Shown here piece by piece: positions 33,526 to 42,232 of a stretch of DNA of 56,656 nt. Every line of letters begins with the position of its first letter. Positions within the stretch are counted from its first letter, which is position 1. The notes beneath the pieces are model-generated. The model worked only from the letters and a program-made list of their open reading frames with translations, did not search any database and was not told where the DNA came from. A program made the position numbers and the translations under genes. This DNA comes from JAJRZX01 sp964472295 (GTDB taxonomy: Bacteria; Desulfobacterota; GWC2-55-46; JADFVP01): NCBI GenBank assembly GCA_964472295.1, contig CAYYJQ010000012.1, positions 1 through 56,656 on the forward strand, given 5' to 3'.

Positions 33526-34938
33526 TCAGAGCACACCCACGTCAAGGTACGCCCGCGCTATCTTCTCAATCGCAATCACAAAGGCCGCGGTGCGGTAATC
33601 GCCAAGCCCCCTCTTCTTTTTTTCCACCCGTATCTGATCATAGGCAAGACGCATGGTGTCGTCAAGGCCGGAGCGTACGAGGCTAAGTTCATCGGGTCCG
33701 CTCGTGAGGTCTCTCATGATCTGGTCCGACACCTTTACTCCGCTTATCTTCTCAAGGGCCTCTATGATGTGCCTGCCCCTGCTCTCCTCGAACCTCTTCT
33801 CCATTCTGCCAAAACGTATGTGCGAGAGGTTCCTTACCCACTCGAAGTATGATACAACGACGCCGCCCGCGTTTACATAGGCATCTGGAAGCACAGTGAC
33901 GCCGCGCTCATTTAATATCTCATCAGCCTCGAAGGTGGTGGGACCATTGGCGGCCTCCACAACGAGCCTTGCCTTTACGCCCCTGGCGTTGCCCCTGTGA
34001 AGCACGCTTTCAAGGGCCGCTGGGAGGAGTATATCGCAGTCCATCTCAAGAACAGATGCCCCGTCCTCGACAAACGACACCCCTGGAAATCCCTTTACGC
34101 CGCCCTTTTCAATAAGAAACTTCTTTACCTCCTCGACGTTGAGGCCATCTTCATTAACAATGGCCCCGTCGCGCTCGATTATGGCTGTAATGGTGGCCCC
34201 GTCTTCCTCGGAGATGAACTTTCCGGCGTGATAGCCTACGTTTCCAAGGCCCTGGAGGACAACGCGCTTTCCACCGAGCCCGGGTGTAAGCCCGGCGGCC
34301 CGTACGTCGTCTTCGTGGCGGAAGAATTCTCTCATTACATACTGCACGCCGCGCCCAGTGGCCTCGACCCTGCCCCGCACACCGCCAAAGTGCACGGGTT
34401 TACCCGTTACGCAGGCAATGTAGTTTATGTCGTCAGGGTGAAGGTGCTTGTAGGTATCGAGTATCCAGGACATCTCACGCTGGCCCGTGCCCATGTCCGG
34501 GGCCGGGACGTTTGTCGAGGGGCTGAGAAAACCGCGCGTGGCAAGTTCCCGCGTGTAACGCCGCGTAATCATCCTCAACTCATCTCGCGTGTACTTCGAG
34601 GGGTCTATGCAGAGCCCGCCCTTGGAGCCTCCAAAGGGCACATCCACAATGGCGCACTTGTATGACATGAGGGCCGCCAGGGCCTTTATCTCGTCCTGGT
34701 TAACGGTGGTGGCGTAACGTATGCCGCCCTTGGAGGGAAGCCTGTGTATGCTGTGCAGGGCACGCCAGCCCTGAAATACCTCTATCTTCCCCTTTATCTC
34801 CACCGGGAAACTGAGCTCCAGCACGGCATTACAGCCCTTTATGGCAGAGGCGAGCCCGCTCTCAAGACCAAGGACCTCAATGGCTCTACCTGCCATCAGG
34901 TCTACACTATCGCAAAAAGTCAGTCCATTTCCAGCCAC
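33526..34938 (-). CDS. gdhA: Glutamate dehydrogenase (Glu/Leu/Phe/Val family)
   Basis: 470 residues from GTG 34938, behind AAGGAG at eight bases; an ATG 14 codons upstream has no ribosome site. GGIRYATTVNQDEIKALAALM, VPFGGSKGGL with the catalytic Lys, PAPDMGTGQREMSW, the Rossmann loop LQGLGNVGYHAG, and EAANGPTTFEAD, NAGGVVVSYFEW mark the family. Length is longer than hexameric GDH of about 420 because of an insert after VTGKPVHFGGVRGR. Interconverts glutamate and 2-oxoglutarate plus ammonia; glnA and glnB lie 3 kb upstream. Confidence 0.93.
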   Translation of the reverse strand: MAGNGLTFCDSVDLMAGRAIEVLGLESGLASAIKGCNAVLELSFPVEIKGKIEVFQGWRALHSIHRLPSKGGIRYATTVNQDEIKALAALMSYKCAIVDVPFGGSKGGLCIDPSKYTRDELRMITRRYTRELATRGFLSPSTNVPAPDMGTGQREMSWILDTYKHLHPDDINYIACVTGKPVHFGGVRGRVEATGRGVQYVMREFFRHEDDVRAAGLTPGLGGKRVVLQGLGNVGYHAGKFISEEDGATITAIIERDGAIVNEDGLNVEEVKKFLIEKGGVKGFPGVSFVEDGASVLEMDCDILLPAALESVLHRGNARGVKARLVVEAANGPTTFEADEILNERGVTVLPDAYVNAGGVVVSYFEWVRNLSHIRFGRMEKRFEESRGRHIIEALEKISGVKVSDQIMRDLTSGPDELSLVRSGLDDTMRLAYDQIRVEKKKRGLGDYRTAAFVIAIEKIARAYLDVGVL

Positions 34939-35048
34939 TCTATCTATCTCCTTTTGGTTACGACGTTCACAGTTAAGCATTCGGAAGAAAAAATAATAAC
35001 TTTAATTTACCCCTTATCATGCCCCTGCGCTCAAAAAAAAAGGCGGCA

Positions 35049-35732
35049 TCACTGCCGCCCCATTAGCCTGAACCAGAGTCTTGATGTGTCCCTGAATATC
35101 TCGGCCTCGTCGGCGTCAATGACGCGCCAGCCCCCGCGCTCCACCTCTCCGGCAAGCTGACCCGGCGCCCAGCCCGCGTACCCGCCATAGGCCCGCACGG
35201 CGCTTATATCACCTGATTGTGCGTTAAAAAACTCCCTGAACAAATTTACATCCCAGCCCATGTAGAGGTTCCCACGAACGCGCATGGCCCCCTCTATGGG
35301 TTCCTTCGAGAGGGCCAGGAGTATAAGTTTTGTCCTCTCCACGGGTCCGCCCAGAAAGAGTTTAATCGGGCTATCCTTTAGCCAATCGATGTGCGGCAGG
35401 GCATCTGATAACATTATCTCCGTGGGGCGGTTTACAATAACTCCAAGGGCCCCCTGAAGGTTATACTTCAGTAGATATATGACGGTGCCGGAAAAATTCG
35501 GGTCTCTCATAAACCCGCGGGCAACGAGAAACTTTCCCGGAGCGAGGGTCTCCGATGACTTGCCGCGGGGCTCAATGGCCGTCCCTCCCGACGAGATACT
35601 CGCCCTGACAACACGGCCCGAGGCAGGCCCCGCGAAGAGGGCAAATAATAGTGCGAGGACAAGGACCATGAAACCCATGGGAAAAATGGGGGCCATGGAA
35701 TCTTGAAAAGGTCTTTTCTTTTCCTTGCTCAT
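35049..35732 (-). CDS. AlgH/YqgE-family protein with N-terminal membrane segment
   Basis: 227 residues. The AlgH domain (DUF179) runs from about 66: LAPGKFLVARGFMRDPNFSGTVIYLL, GALGVIVNRPTEI, LFLGGPVERTKLILL, and AYGGYAGWAPGQLAGEVERGGW. The first 60 residues hold a hydrophobic helix (MGFMVLVLALLFALFAGPASG) that looks like a signal peptide or anchor; most AlgH proteins are cytosolic and lack this. If exported, its role must differ from the regulatory one proposed in Pseudomonas. Confidence 0.9.
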   Translation of the reverse strand: MSKEKKRPFQDSMAPIFPMGFMVLVLALLFALFAGPASGRVVRASISSGGTAIEPRGKSSETLAPGKFLVARGFMRDPNFSGTVIYLLKYNLQGALGVIVNRPTEIMLSDALPHIDWLKDSPIKLFLGGPVERTKLILLALSKEPIEGAMRVRGNLYMGWDVNLFREFFNAQSGDISAVRAYGGYAGWAPGQLAGEVERGGWRVIDADEAEIFRDTSRLWFRLMGRQ

Positions 35733-35857
35733 AACACCAACTTCCCCTTCCCGCCTCCTCTTGGCAGGGACGGCCCCGACAAAGACCGCGCGTAAAAAAA
35801 ACCTCTCTAATGAGAGGTTTTAGCATAGAAGTGGTGCTTTTTTCGAGGAAAAAAAGT

Positions 35858-37048
35858 TCATCCGGCCCTGGCTTCTTCACCCTTGCCCTCCCAGTGGACA
35901 CGGGCAAGCGTTATAATAGGGTCGAGACGGTGATAATTATTAAGCATCTCGAGTATCTCTGATGTAATTATAGTTCCCTCTGTAAGGAGCAGTCTGCCCC
36001 TTGATGTGACGAACTTCTCGGCAAGCCTCATGCCCTCTTCGAGCTCCCATACGTGGAGCGTCCTTGTCATCTCCTCTTCAAAGCGGTCCTCCTCGAGGGA
36101 TATGAACTCGGCCACGACGAGGGGGTCAAGGATTGTTGAAGTCATACGCTTCAGTTCCTCAAGGGCCTCTTTGTGAAGAGCCGGGGACTTCTTCCTCTTA
36201 CGGGCGCTGTCATAGGCCTTGCATACGGCGAGTATCCTCGCGCCTATGTGAATTTCCTCTCCCCTGAGGCCATCGGGGTGTCCAAGACCGTCAAAGCGTT
36301 CCATGTGCCCCCGTATGACAACCCCCGCCTGCTTGAGCATCTCAATGGAAGAGAGCAGGCCCTGACCTATCTGCGGGTATCCATAGAGCATCTTTCTATC
36401 GAGATCATTCCTCTCACTCTCATCTTTATCGAGAACATCCCTTGGTATGGCGATGAGCCCTATGTTATGGAGGTAGGCCGACGCCACGACGAGGTCAAAG
36501 TCATTGCCCTTGATCCCCATCTTAGAGGCAAGTCTCCGCACAAGGCGGGCAACCCTCTTGCTGTGCCCTCCTATGGAGGGATCGAAGAGTTCCATAATAT
36601 CGCCGAAGATCCTGATAAATGAGTAAAAGTTCTCGCGCTGGCCCCTTGTCTTTTCCTCAACCTTTATCTCGAGGTTCTGGCTGTGCTCCACAAGGTCCAC
36701 TATGGACAACAACTCCCTGTATCTCTCTTCCTGTATTCCCATGGCCGTACTAAAGGCGTCTACAAACCGTCCCTCAAGCACCGCGGGAATTATCTCCTTA
36801 TCGCGTGTTTTTCTGAATGCCTCCCATATCTCCCTTGCCTCGGAGACCGACGGGAGAAGACTCTTGTGGACAGAGCCGGCGCCGGAGAGAAGACGGCTGA
36901 ACTCTTCGTCAATAATCGCGCCAAGGCGGGCAAGAACCGCGCGAGACTTCTCCATCTCCCCGGGCTTTCGCTCAAGGATAATCTTGAGAAGCGCCCCCCT
37001 CACGTCCTTAAGGGCTACGCGCAACTCATTAAGGTCAAGGTACTTCAT
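35858..37048 (-). CDS. Degenerate HD-GYP domain protein
   Basis: 396 residues. A helical N-terminal region of about 160 residues with a coiled-coil stretch precedes an HD-GYP fold. Key metal residues are changed: the HD pair is His-Asn (YLHNIGL), the HPxxG His is Tyr (GYPQIG), the HHE motif reads HME, GYP is GHP (GLGHPDGL), and the Asp of the last motif is Lys (VCKAYDS). It is very likely inactive as a c-di-GMP phosphodiesterase and may act as a binding or signalling scaffold. A short C-terminal segment ends in a Glu/Lys tail. It lies between algH and glnA, with no shared operon evident. Confidence 0.85.
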   Translation of the reverse strand: MKYLDLNELRVALKDVRGALLKIILERKPGEMEKSRAVLARLGAIIDEEFSRLLSGAGSVHKSLLPSVSEAREIWEAFRKTRDKEIIPAVLEGRFVDAFSTAMGIQEERYRELLSIVDLVEHSQNLEIKVEEKTRGQRENFYSFIRIFGDIMELFDPSIGGHSKRVARLVRRLASKMGIKGNDFDLVVASAYLHNIGLIAIPRDVLDKDESERNDLDRKMLYGYPQIGQGLLSSIEMLKQAGVVIRGHMERFDGLGHPDGLRGEEIHIGARILAVCKAYDSARKRKKSPALHKEALEELKRMTSTILDPLVVAEFISLEEDRFEEEMTRTLHVWELEEGMRLAEKFVTSRGRLLLTEGTIITSEILEMLNNYHRLDPIITLARVHWEGKGEEARAG

Positions 37049-37220
37049 GTGATACCCCTCTTACTCAAGACGTATTGAGAAGATACTCCCTGCGTTCTAT
37101 CTTCATATCGACAAAAAAAACACTATCTTGAATAAGTTCCCTGAGGGGGGGGACAAAAAAGAGCGCCGGCCCAGAGGGGCCGGCGCTCTTACTGATGGCA
37201 AAATTGAGAAAGATAATTCC

Positions 37221-38633
37221 TCAGCAGTCGTAGTACATGAAGAACTCATGGGGCGTTGGACGGAGCCTTACAGCGTCCACCTCGTTAGTCCTCTTGTACT
37301 CTATCCAGGTGTCGATAACGTCCTGAGTGAAGACATCTCCCTTCAGGAGGAACTCGTGGTCCGCCTCAAGGGCGTCGAGGGCCTCGGAGAGCGAGCCCGC
37401 GGCGGATGGTATGTCTTTCAGTTCCTCGGGGCTGAGGCCATAAATGTCCTTGTCCATGGGGTCACCGGGGTCTATCTTGTTCTGTATGCCATCGAGCCCG
37501 GCCATGAGAAGGGCCGCGAAGGCAAGGTAACCATTGCAGGATGGGTCCGGGAAGCGGGCCTCTATCCTCTTTGCCTTTGGCGAGGCCGAGTACATGGGTA
37601 TACGCACCGCGGCGGAACGGTTACGCCCGGAGTATGCAAGGTTAATTGGGGCCTCAAAGCCAGGGACAAGCCTCTTGTAGGAGTTTGTCGAGGGGTTGCA
37701 GATGGCATTAAGGGCCCGTGCGTGCTTCAGGACGCCGCCTATGTAGTACATGGCCACCTCGCTCATGCCGCCGTAGCCGTCGCCCGCAAAAAGCGGCTTG
37801 CCGTCCTTCCAGATGGACTGGTGCGTGTGCATTCCCGTGCCGTTATCGCCGAATACGGGTTTTGGCATGAAGGTCACGGTCTTGCCCCACCTGCGCGCAA
37901 CGTTCTTTATGATGTACTTGTACCACATGAGTTTATCGGCCATCTTGAGGAGCGTGTCAAAGCGCATGTCAATCTCGGCCTGGCCAGCGGTTGCGACCTC
38001 GTGGTGGTGGCACTCAATATCAATGCCCACCTGCTCCATTACAAGGCACATCTCGGTGCGAAGATCCTGAAAACTGTCTGTGGGAGGCACGGGGAAGTAC
38101 CCTTCCTTATGCCTTGGCTTGTAGCCGAGGTTGGGGCACTCTTCCCTGCCCGTGTTCCAGATACCCTCTGCGGAGTCAAGGGCATAGAAACTGTTGTCCG
38201 GTCCCTCGCCAAACCTTATATCATCGAATATGAAGAACTCGGGCTCCGGGCCTATGTACGCTGAGTCCCCTATGCCCGTTGACTTGAGGTAGGCCTCGGC
38301 CTTCTTGGCGATGGCCCTTGGGTCACGGGTATAACCCTCTTTTGTAATGGGGTCCATGATGTCGCAGATAAGGCTCAGCGTCGGCGTCTCGTTAAAGGGG
38401 TCCATGATGGCCGTGGTGGGGTCAGGCACAACGAGCATGTCAGAGGCGTGAATAGGCTGCCAGCCCCTTATGCTTGAACCATCGAAACCGAGTCCATCCT
38501 CGAAGATACCCTCGTTGAGTTCGCAAATGGGTACAGTAAAGTGCTGCCACGTGCCGATAAAGTCCATGAACTTGATGTCAACCATCTTCGTGCCTTTTTC
38601 CTTTGCAAAGGCCACTACCTCCTTGGGTGTCAT
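37221..38633 (-). CDS. glnA: Glutamine synthetase, type I
   Basis: 470 residues, the GSI-beta length. FDGSSIRGW, EPEFFIFDDIRFG, HHHEVATAGQAEIDMRF, TFMPKPVFGDNGTGMHTHQS, GRNRSAAVRIP and the adenylylation loop DKDIYGLSPEE (Tyr near 400) are all kept, so it is probably controlled by adenylylation through GlnE and P-II. Transcribed after glnB on the minus strand from a sigma54-type promoter. Confidence 0.97.
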   Translation of the reverse strand: MTPKEVVAFAKEKGTKMVDIKFMDFIGTWQHFTVPICELNEGIFEDGLGFDGSSIRGWQPIHASDMLVVPDPTTAIMDPFNETPTLSLICDIMDPITKEGYTRDPRAIAKKAEAYLKSTGIGDSAYIGPEPEFFIFDDIRFGEGPDNSFYALDSAEGIWNTGREECPNLGYKPRHKEGYFPVPPTDSFQDLRTEMCLVMEQVGIDIECHHHEVATAGQAEIDMRFDTLLKMADKLMWYKYIIKNVARRWGKTVTFMPKPVFGDNGTGMHTHQSIWKDGKPLFAGDGYGGMSEVAMYYIGGVLKHARALNAICNPSTNSYKRLVPGFEAPINLAYSGRNRSAAVRIPMYSASPKAKRIEARFPDPSCNGYLAFAALLMAGLDGIQNKIDPGDPMDKDIYGLSPEELKDIPSAAGSLSEALDALEADHEFLLKGDVFTQDVIDTWIEYKRTNEVDAVRLRPTPHEFFMYYDC

Positions 38634-38682
38634 TACTTCCTCCTTGAGTTGTTTTTTTTATAATACTATTAACAAAAACAGG

Positions 38683-38701
38683 CCCTTAAAGCACTTAAGG
38701 G
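38683..38701 (-). terminator. Hairpin between glnB and glnA
   Basis: Perfect seven-pair stem CCCTTAA/TTAAGGG around a five-base loop. On the coding strand it is followed by CCTGTTTTTG. It could lower read-through from glnB into glnA, an attenuator-like layout. Confidence 0.5.
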
Positions 38702-38712
38702 ACAGGGCTGCA

Positions 38713-39051
38713 TTAGAGGGCCTCTGGGCCCGTCTCCCCTGTCCTGATCCTCACGACATCCTCCACGGGGATGACGAAAATCTTGCCGTCACCTATCCTG
38801 CCCGTGCCAGCGGCCTTTGTTATGCTCTCCACAACGCGGGCGGCCATGTCGTCGCTCACAACTATCTCCATCTTTATCTTGGGGAGAAAGTCAACGACAT
38901 ACTCCGTGCCCCTGTAGAGCTCGGTATGTCCTTTCTGCCTCCCAAAGCCCTTCACCTCAGAGACAGTAAGCCCCTGTATGCCCATTTCATTAAGGGCCTC
39001 CTTGACCTCATCAAGCTTGAAGGGTTTGATGATTGCCTCTATCTTTTTCAT
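38713..39051 (-). CDS. glnB: Nitrogen regulatory protein P-II
   Basis: 112 residues. MKKIEAIIKPFKLDEVKEAL, GRQKGHTELYRGTEYVVDFLPK with the uridylylation Tyr51 in the T-loop, and GKIFVIPVEDVVRIRTGETG are textbook P-II. It senses 2-oxoglutarate and ATP/ADP and controls GlnA adenylylation and NtrBC. It precedes glnA in an operon with a sigma54-type promoter 108 bases upstream. GlnB and GlnK cannot be told apart from sequence alone. Confidence 0.96.
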   Translation of the reverse strand: MKKIEAIIKPFKLDEVKEALNEMGIQGLTVSEVKGFGRQKGHTELYRGTEYVVDFLPKIKMEIVVSDDMAARVVESITKAAGTGRIGDGKIFVIPVEDVVRIRTGETGPEAL

Positions 39052-39158
39052 AAAAAGAGACCTCCTCGAATCACGGTTTAAGTATTGATGTGAGAAAACA
39101 ATTTACAACAGCTCGGCGATTATTACAACCATTTTCAGGACTTGGACCTTAATAATTT

Positions 39159-39173
39159 TGCAATTTCCGTGCC
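39159..39173 (-). promoter_or_regulatory. Sigma54-type promoter of glnB-glnA
   Basis: On the minus strand GGCACG, four bases, TTGCA: the -24 GG and -12 GC are exactly ten bases apart, an essentially perfect RpoN site. It lies about 108 bases upstream of the glnB start and fits nitrogen control by NtrC. Confidence 0.82.
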
Positions 39174-39275
39174 TCTTGCAAACGACCTGTTTTTCCTCTC
39201 TTTTAAGATAGACCAGGGCGGGAAAACGCCCTAAAAATACTCAGAACCAGCGCACATGTGCACTTTTTTTCATCA

Positions 39276-41696
39276 TCATGCAATGGATACAGGGTCCACC
39301 TCAATGAGGAAGCGCACCGCCCCCGCGCCGGGCCTTTTGTGAAAGGCCCTTGAAAGTTGCGTGACAAAACCATGGAGCCTTGCAGGCGTCTTCCCCTTGA
39401 CGAGCATCTGGAACCTGTACGCCCCTCTCACCTTCGCCACAAGGGCAGGAGCCGGGCCAAGGCAGGTTATCTCTCCCCTGAAGGCGGGAAGTATCCTTGC
39501 GGCCTCCCTTCCAAGGGCCTCGGCGGCCTTAAGCGCGGCCCTCTCGTCGGAACCCTCGAGCCTCAGCACAGCAAGGCGTGAAAAGGGCGGATACTTTAGT
39601 TCTTCTCTTGCCCCTATCTCCTCAGCGTAAAAACCCTCGTAATCATGCTCAGCGGCCCTTGTAAGGGCATAGTGCGCGGGGTTAAGGGTCTGTATGACCA
39701 CCCTTCCGGGCCTATCGCCCCGTCCGGCCCGGCCCGCGGCCTGCGTGACAAGTTGAAAGGTCCTCTCAGGAGAGCGGAAATCAGGGATATTAAGAGACGT
39801 ATCGCCTGAGATTACGCCAACAAGGGTAATACCCGGGTAGTGGTGGCCCTTTGAGACCATCTGCGTACCAATGAGCACGTCAGCCTCGCCGCTCTCCATG
39901 GCGTCCATCATGGAGCGGACGGCCCCGCGTCTTCGCGCCGTGTCGCTGTCCATGCGGATGACCTTTTTGTCGGGGAAGAGACTCTTTACCTCTTCTTCCA
40001 CCCTCTCCGTGCCTGTGCCTGGGTCCCGTAGATGGGTACCCCCACACCTGGGACAGACCTCAGGCGCTGTAACGCCATAGTCGCAGTAATGACACCTTAG
40101 CCTCGCGGCCCTCTTATGAAAGGTAAGGGTTACGCTACAGTTCCGGCACGTAAAGGCATGGCCGCAGTCCCTGCAGACAAGGCACCCTGAAAAACCGCGC
40201 CTGTTAAGAAACAAGAGGGCCTGGTTATTGGCCCTGAAGGTCTCTTCAAGGAGTTCCCTGAGCCGTTCGGAAATAATGGCCCCGCCAGTGCCCCTCATGT
40301 CCACTATCTCCACCTCCGGGAGAGCCCTGTCCTCTACCCTCTTTTCAAGGCGCATTAGAGAGAGCCTCCCTGCCCGGGCGTTATAAAAGGACTCAACCGA
40401 GGGAGTTGCCGAACCAAGGACAACGGGTATCTCTCGTACCTTTCCGAGCATCAAGGCCGCGTCCCTGCCGTTATAGCGCACGCCGTCCTCCTGCTTGTAC
40501 GAGGGGTCGTGCTCCTCATCGACAATAATCAGAGAGAGGTCTCTAATAGGCGCGAATAGGGCCGAGCGCGCCCCGACTATGACGCGCGCCTCGCCCCGGT
40601 GAATGCGTCCCCACTGGCCGCGCCTCGCCGAGGGCGTAAGGCCGCTGTGATACACGGCGACAAGTGGGCCGAACCTGTCCTTCAGGTACTCGGCGGCCCA
40701 GGACGTAAGGGCGATTTCAGGCACCAGCATGAGAGCCGAGCCGCCTCCGCGAACCACCCTCTCCATAAGTTCAAGATACACAAGGGTCTTGCCGCTTCCC
40801 GTAACGCCGTAAAGGAGAAATGGCGAGAAGGACTTCTTCCCGAGGGCCTTTAGAACTTCGCCTATGGCCGCCTCCTGCTCTTTATTCGGCCTGTGGGCCG
40901 CGCCCCGGGGCGTTACCGCCTCCATGGGGTCGGCGTGAGAGGGCCGCTCATCAATCTCCACGAGCCCGCGCCCGGCAAGTTTCCTTAGAGTAGCGGAGAC
41001 ATTATTACCAAGGTCTTTCTTCATCTCCCCTAATGGCGTCCCGCCGCGGGACAGAAGATACTCATATACCCGCTTCTGCGCCGGGGTGCGTCCATCGGGA
41101 GGCGTAATCACCTCGTCTTTTCCCTCTCTTACAGGAGAGATAATCTTCTCGGTCCTGCCCCTGCCGCCAGAGAGACACTGGTCCTCCTCAAGAAGCCCCG
41201 CCTGCACCAGACGCGATAGAGCGCTGTACACGGCCCTTCCCTTGAACCTTCGAAGGAGCGCCGAAAGAGCCGCACTTCCGCCGGACTCACCTATAAAGCC
41301 CAGGACCTCGCCTGCAAGACCCCCTGGAAGGTCCGGCCCACACGCCTCGTCAAATATTAATCTGAAAATCCTCTTTCCACGCACATCAGAGCCGGGGGGA
41401 TGGATGAGCGAGAGGACCTGCCCCAGAGGCACCATGTAATAGGACGACAAGAACCTGAAAAAACTCATCCCCTGCCCGTCAAAAAGAGGCTCAACGTCAA
41501 GTACGTCAAGAATGTCTCTCACCTTCTCAAGGTCTGTGGCATGGGCAAGGCCAGTGACATAACCAGTAAGGACACGCCTGCCAAAGGGCACGAGCACACG
41601 CTTGCCTACGGCCACATCCCCTGCAAGCGCAGAGGGAACACCATAGGTGAAGGACTTGTCAACTGCCACGGAAAGAGAGACATCAACAAAAGACAT
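39276..41696 (-). CDS. priA: Primosomal replication protein N' (PriA helicase)
   Basis: 806 residues from ATG 41696; 17 further codons upstream are repeat DNA. N-terminal 3'-binding domain (VDVSLSVAVDKSFTY), helicase with P-loop GVTGSGKTLVYLEL, DEEHD box, GSATPSVESFY, and the paired zinc clusters CLVCRDCGHAFTCRNCS and CHYCDYG, CPRCGG. GTQMVSKGHHYPG and TQAAGRAGRGDRPG are helicase motifs V and VI. Restarts stalled forks by loading DnaB, which is encoded next along the same strand. Confidence 0.96.
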   Translation of the reverse strand: MSFVDVSLSVAVDKSFTYGVPSALAGDVAVGKRVLVPFGRRVLTGYVTGLAHATDLEKVRDILDVLDVEPLFDGQGMSFFRFLSSYYMVPLGQVLSLIHPPGSDVRGKRIFRLIFDEACGPDLPGGLAGEVLGFIGESGGSAALSALLRRFKGRAVYSALSRLVQAGLLEEDQCLSGGRGRTEKIISPVREGKDEVITPPDGRTPAQKRVYEYLLSRGGTPLGEMKKDLGNNVSATLRKLAGRGLVEIDERPSHADPMEAVTPRGAAHRPNKEQEAAIGEVLKALGKKSFSPFLLYGVTGSGKTLVYLELMERVVRGGGSALMLVPEIALTSWAAEYLKDRFGPLVAVYHSGLTPSARRGQWGRIHRGEARVIVGARSALFAPIRDLSLIIVDEEHDPSYKQEDGVRYNGRDAALMLGKVREIPVVLGSATPSVESFYNARAGRLSLMRLEKRVEDRALPEVEIVDMRGTGGAIISERLRELLEETFRANNQALLFLNRRGFSGCLVCRDCGHAFTCRNCSVTLTFHKRAARLRCHYCDYGVTAPEVCPRCGGTHLRDPGTGTERVEEEVKSLFPDKKVIRMDSDTARRRGAVRSMMDAMESGEADVLIGTQMVSKGHHYPGITLVGVISGDTSLNIPDFRSPERTFQLVTQAAGRAGRGDRPGRVVIQTLNPAHYALTRAAEHDYEGFYAEEIGAREELKYPPFSRLAVLRLEGSDERAALKAAEALGREAARILPAFRGEITCLGPAPALVAKVRGAYRFQMLVKGKTPARLHGFVTQLSRAFHKRPGAGAVRFLIEVDPVSIA

Positions 41697-42232
41697 GAGA
41701 TACCCTTGAGAAAAGAAGAAAAAAATCCCCAACTTTCTTTTAGACAAAAGAAAGTTTTTTGATTATCGCCTATAGCCCCTTGCTCTTATGAAATCTTTGC
41801 CGTCATAGGCGCAATCTTCACAAAAGCGGCTACGTCAAAGAAAACCAACACTCCAATGGCCGTAGTATTGTGGCGGGCACTGCCCACCAAAAAAAGAGGG
41901 AGAGAGAGAAAAAAAAAGAACGAAAGAAAGAGAATTTCTTACTTTCTTTTAGAAAAAAGAAAGTTTTTTGATTATCGCCTATAGCCCCTTGCTCTTATGA
42001 AATCCTTGCCGTCATAGGCGCAATCTTCACAAAAGCGGCTACGTCAAAGAAAACCAATAATCCAATGGTCATAGTACTGTAGGGTGGGCACTGCCCACCA
42101 TTAAATCTCTTTTGGCGGGCACAGCCCGCCCTACAAATTACAAGGTTGGGTAGAGCTCCAGCGAGACCCATCAAAAAAAAAGACGTTAACCGAGCCCTAC
42201 AGAGAAAAAGGCACATTAAAAAAAACAGGCCC
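41697..42232. repeat. Intergenic duplication between dnaB and priA
   Basis: 536 bases without a gene. A unit of about 150 bases occurs twice in direct order, offset 209 bases (41732-41891 and 41941-42102), about 90 percent alike by eye. Each unit has the AT palindrome, a unique-looking part (TTTTGATTATCGCC...), the TCAAAGAAAACC box and the GGYGGGC-ACT-GCCCACC hairpin. A further GGCGGGC hairpin lies at 42114-42130 and a GTTGGGT element near 42145. Confidence 0.88.

Noticed and set aside
41732..42102. CRISPR array
   Set aside because: Only two long units, not short repeats with regular spacers, and no cas genes nearby.
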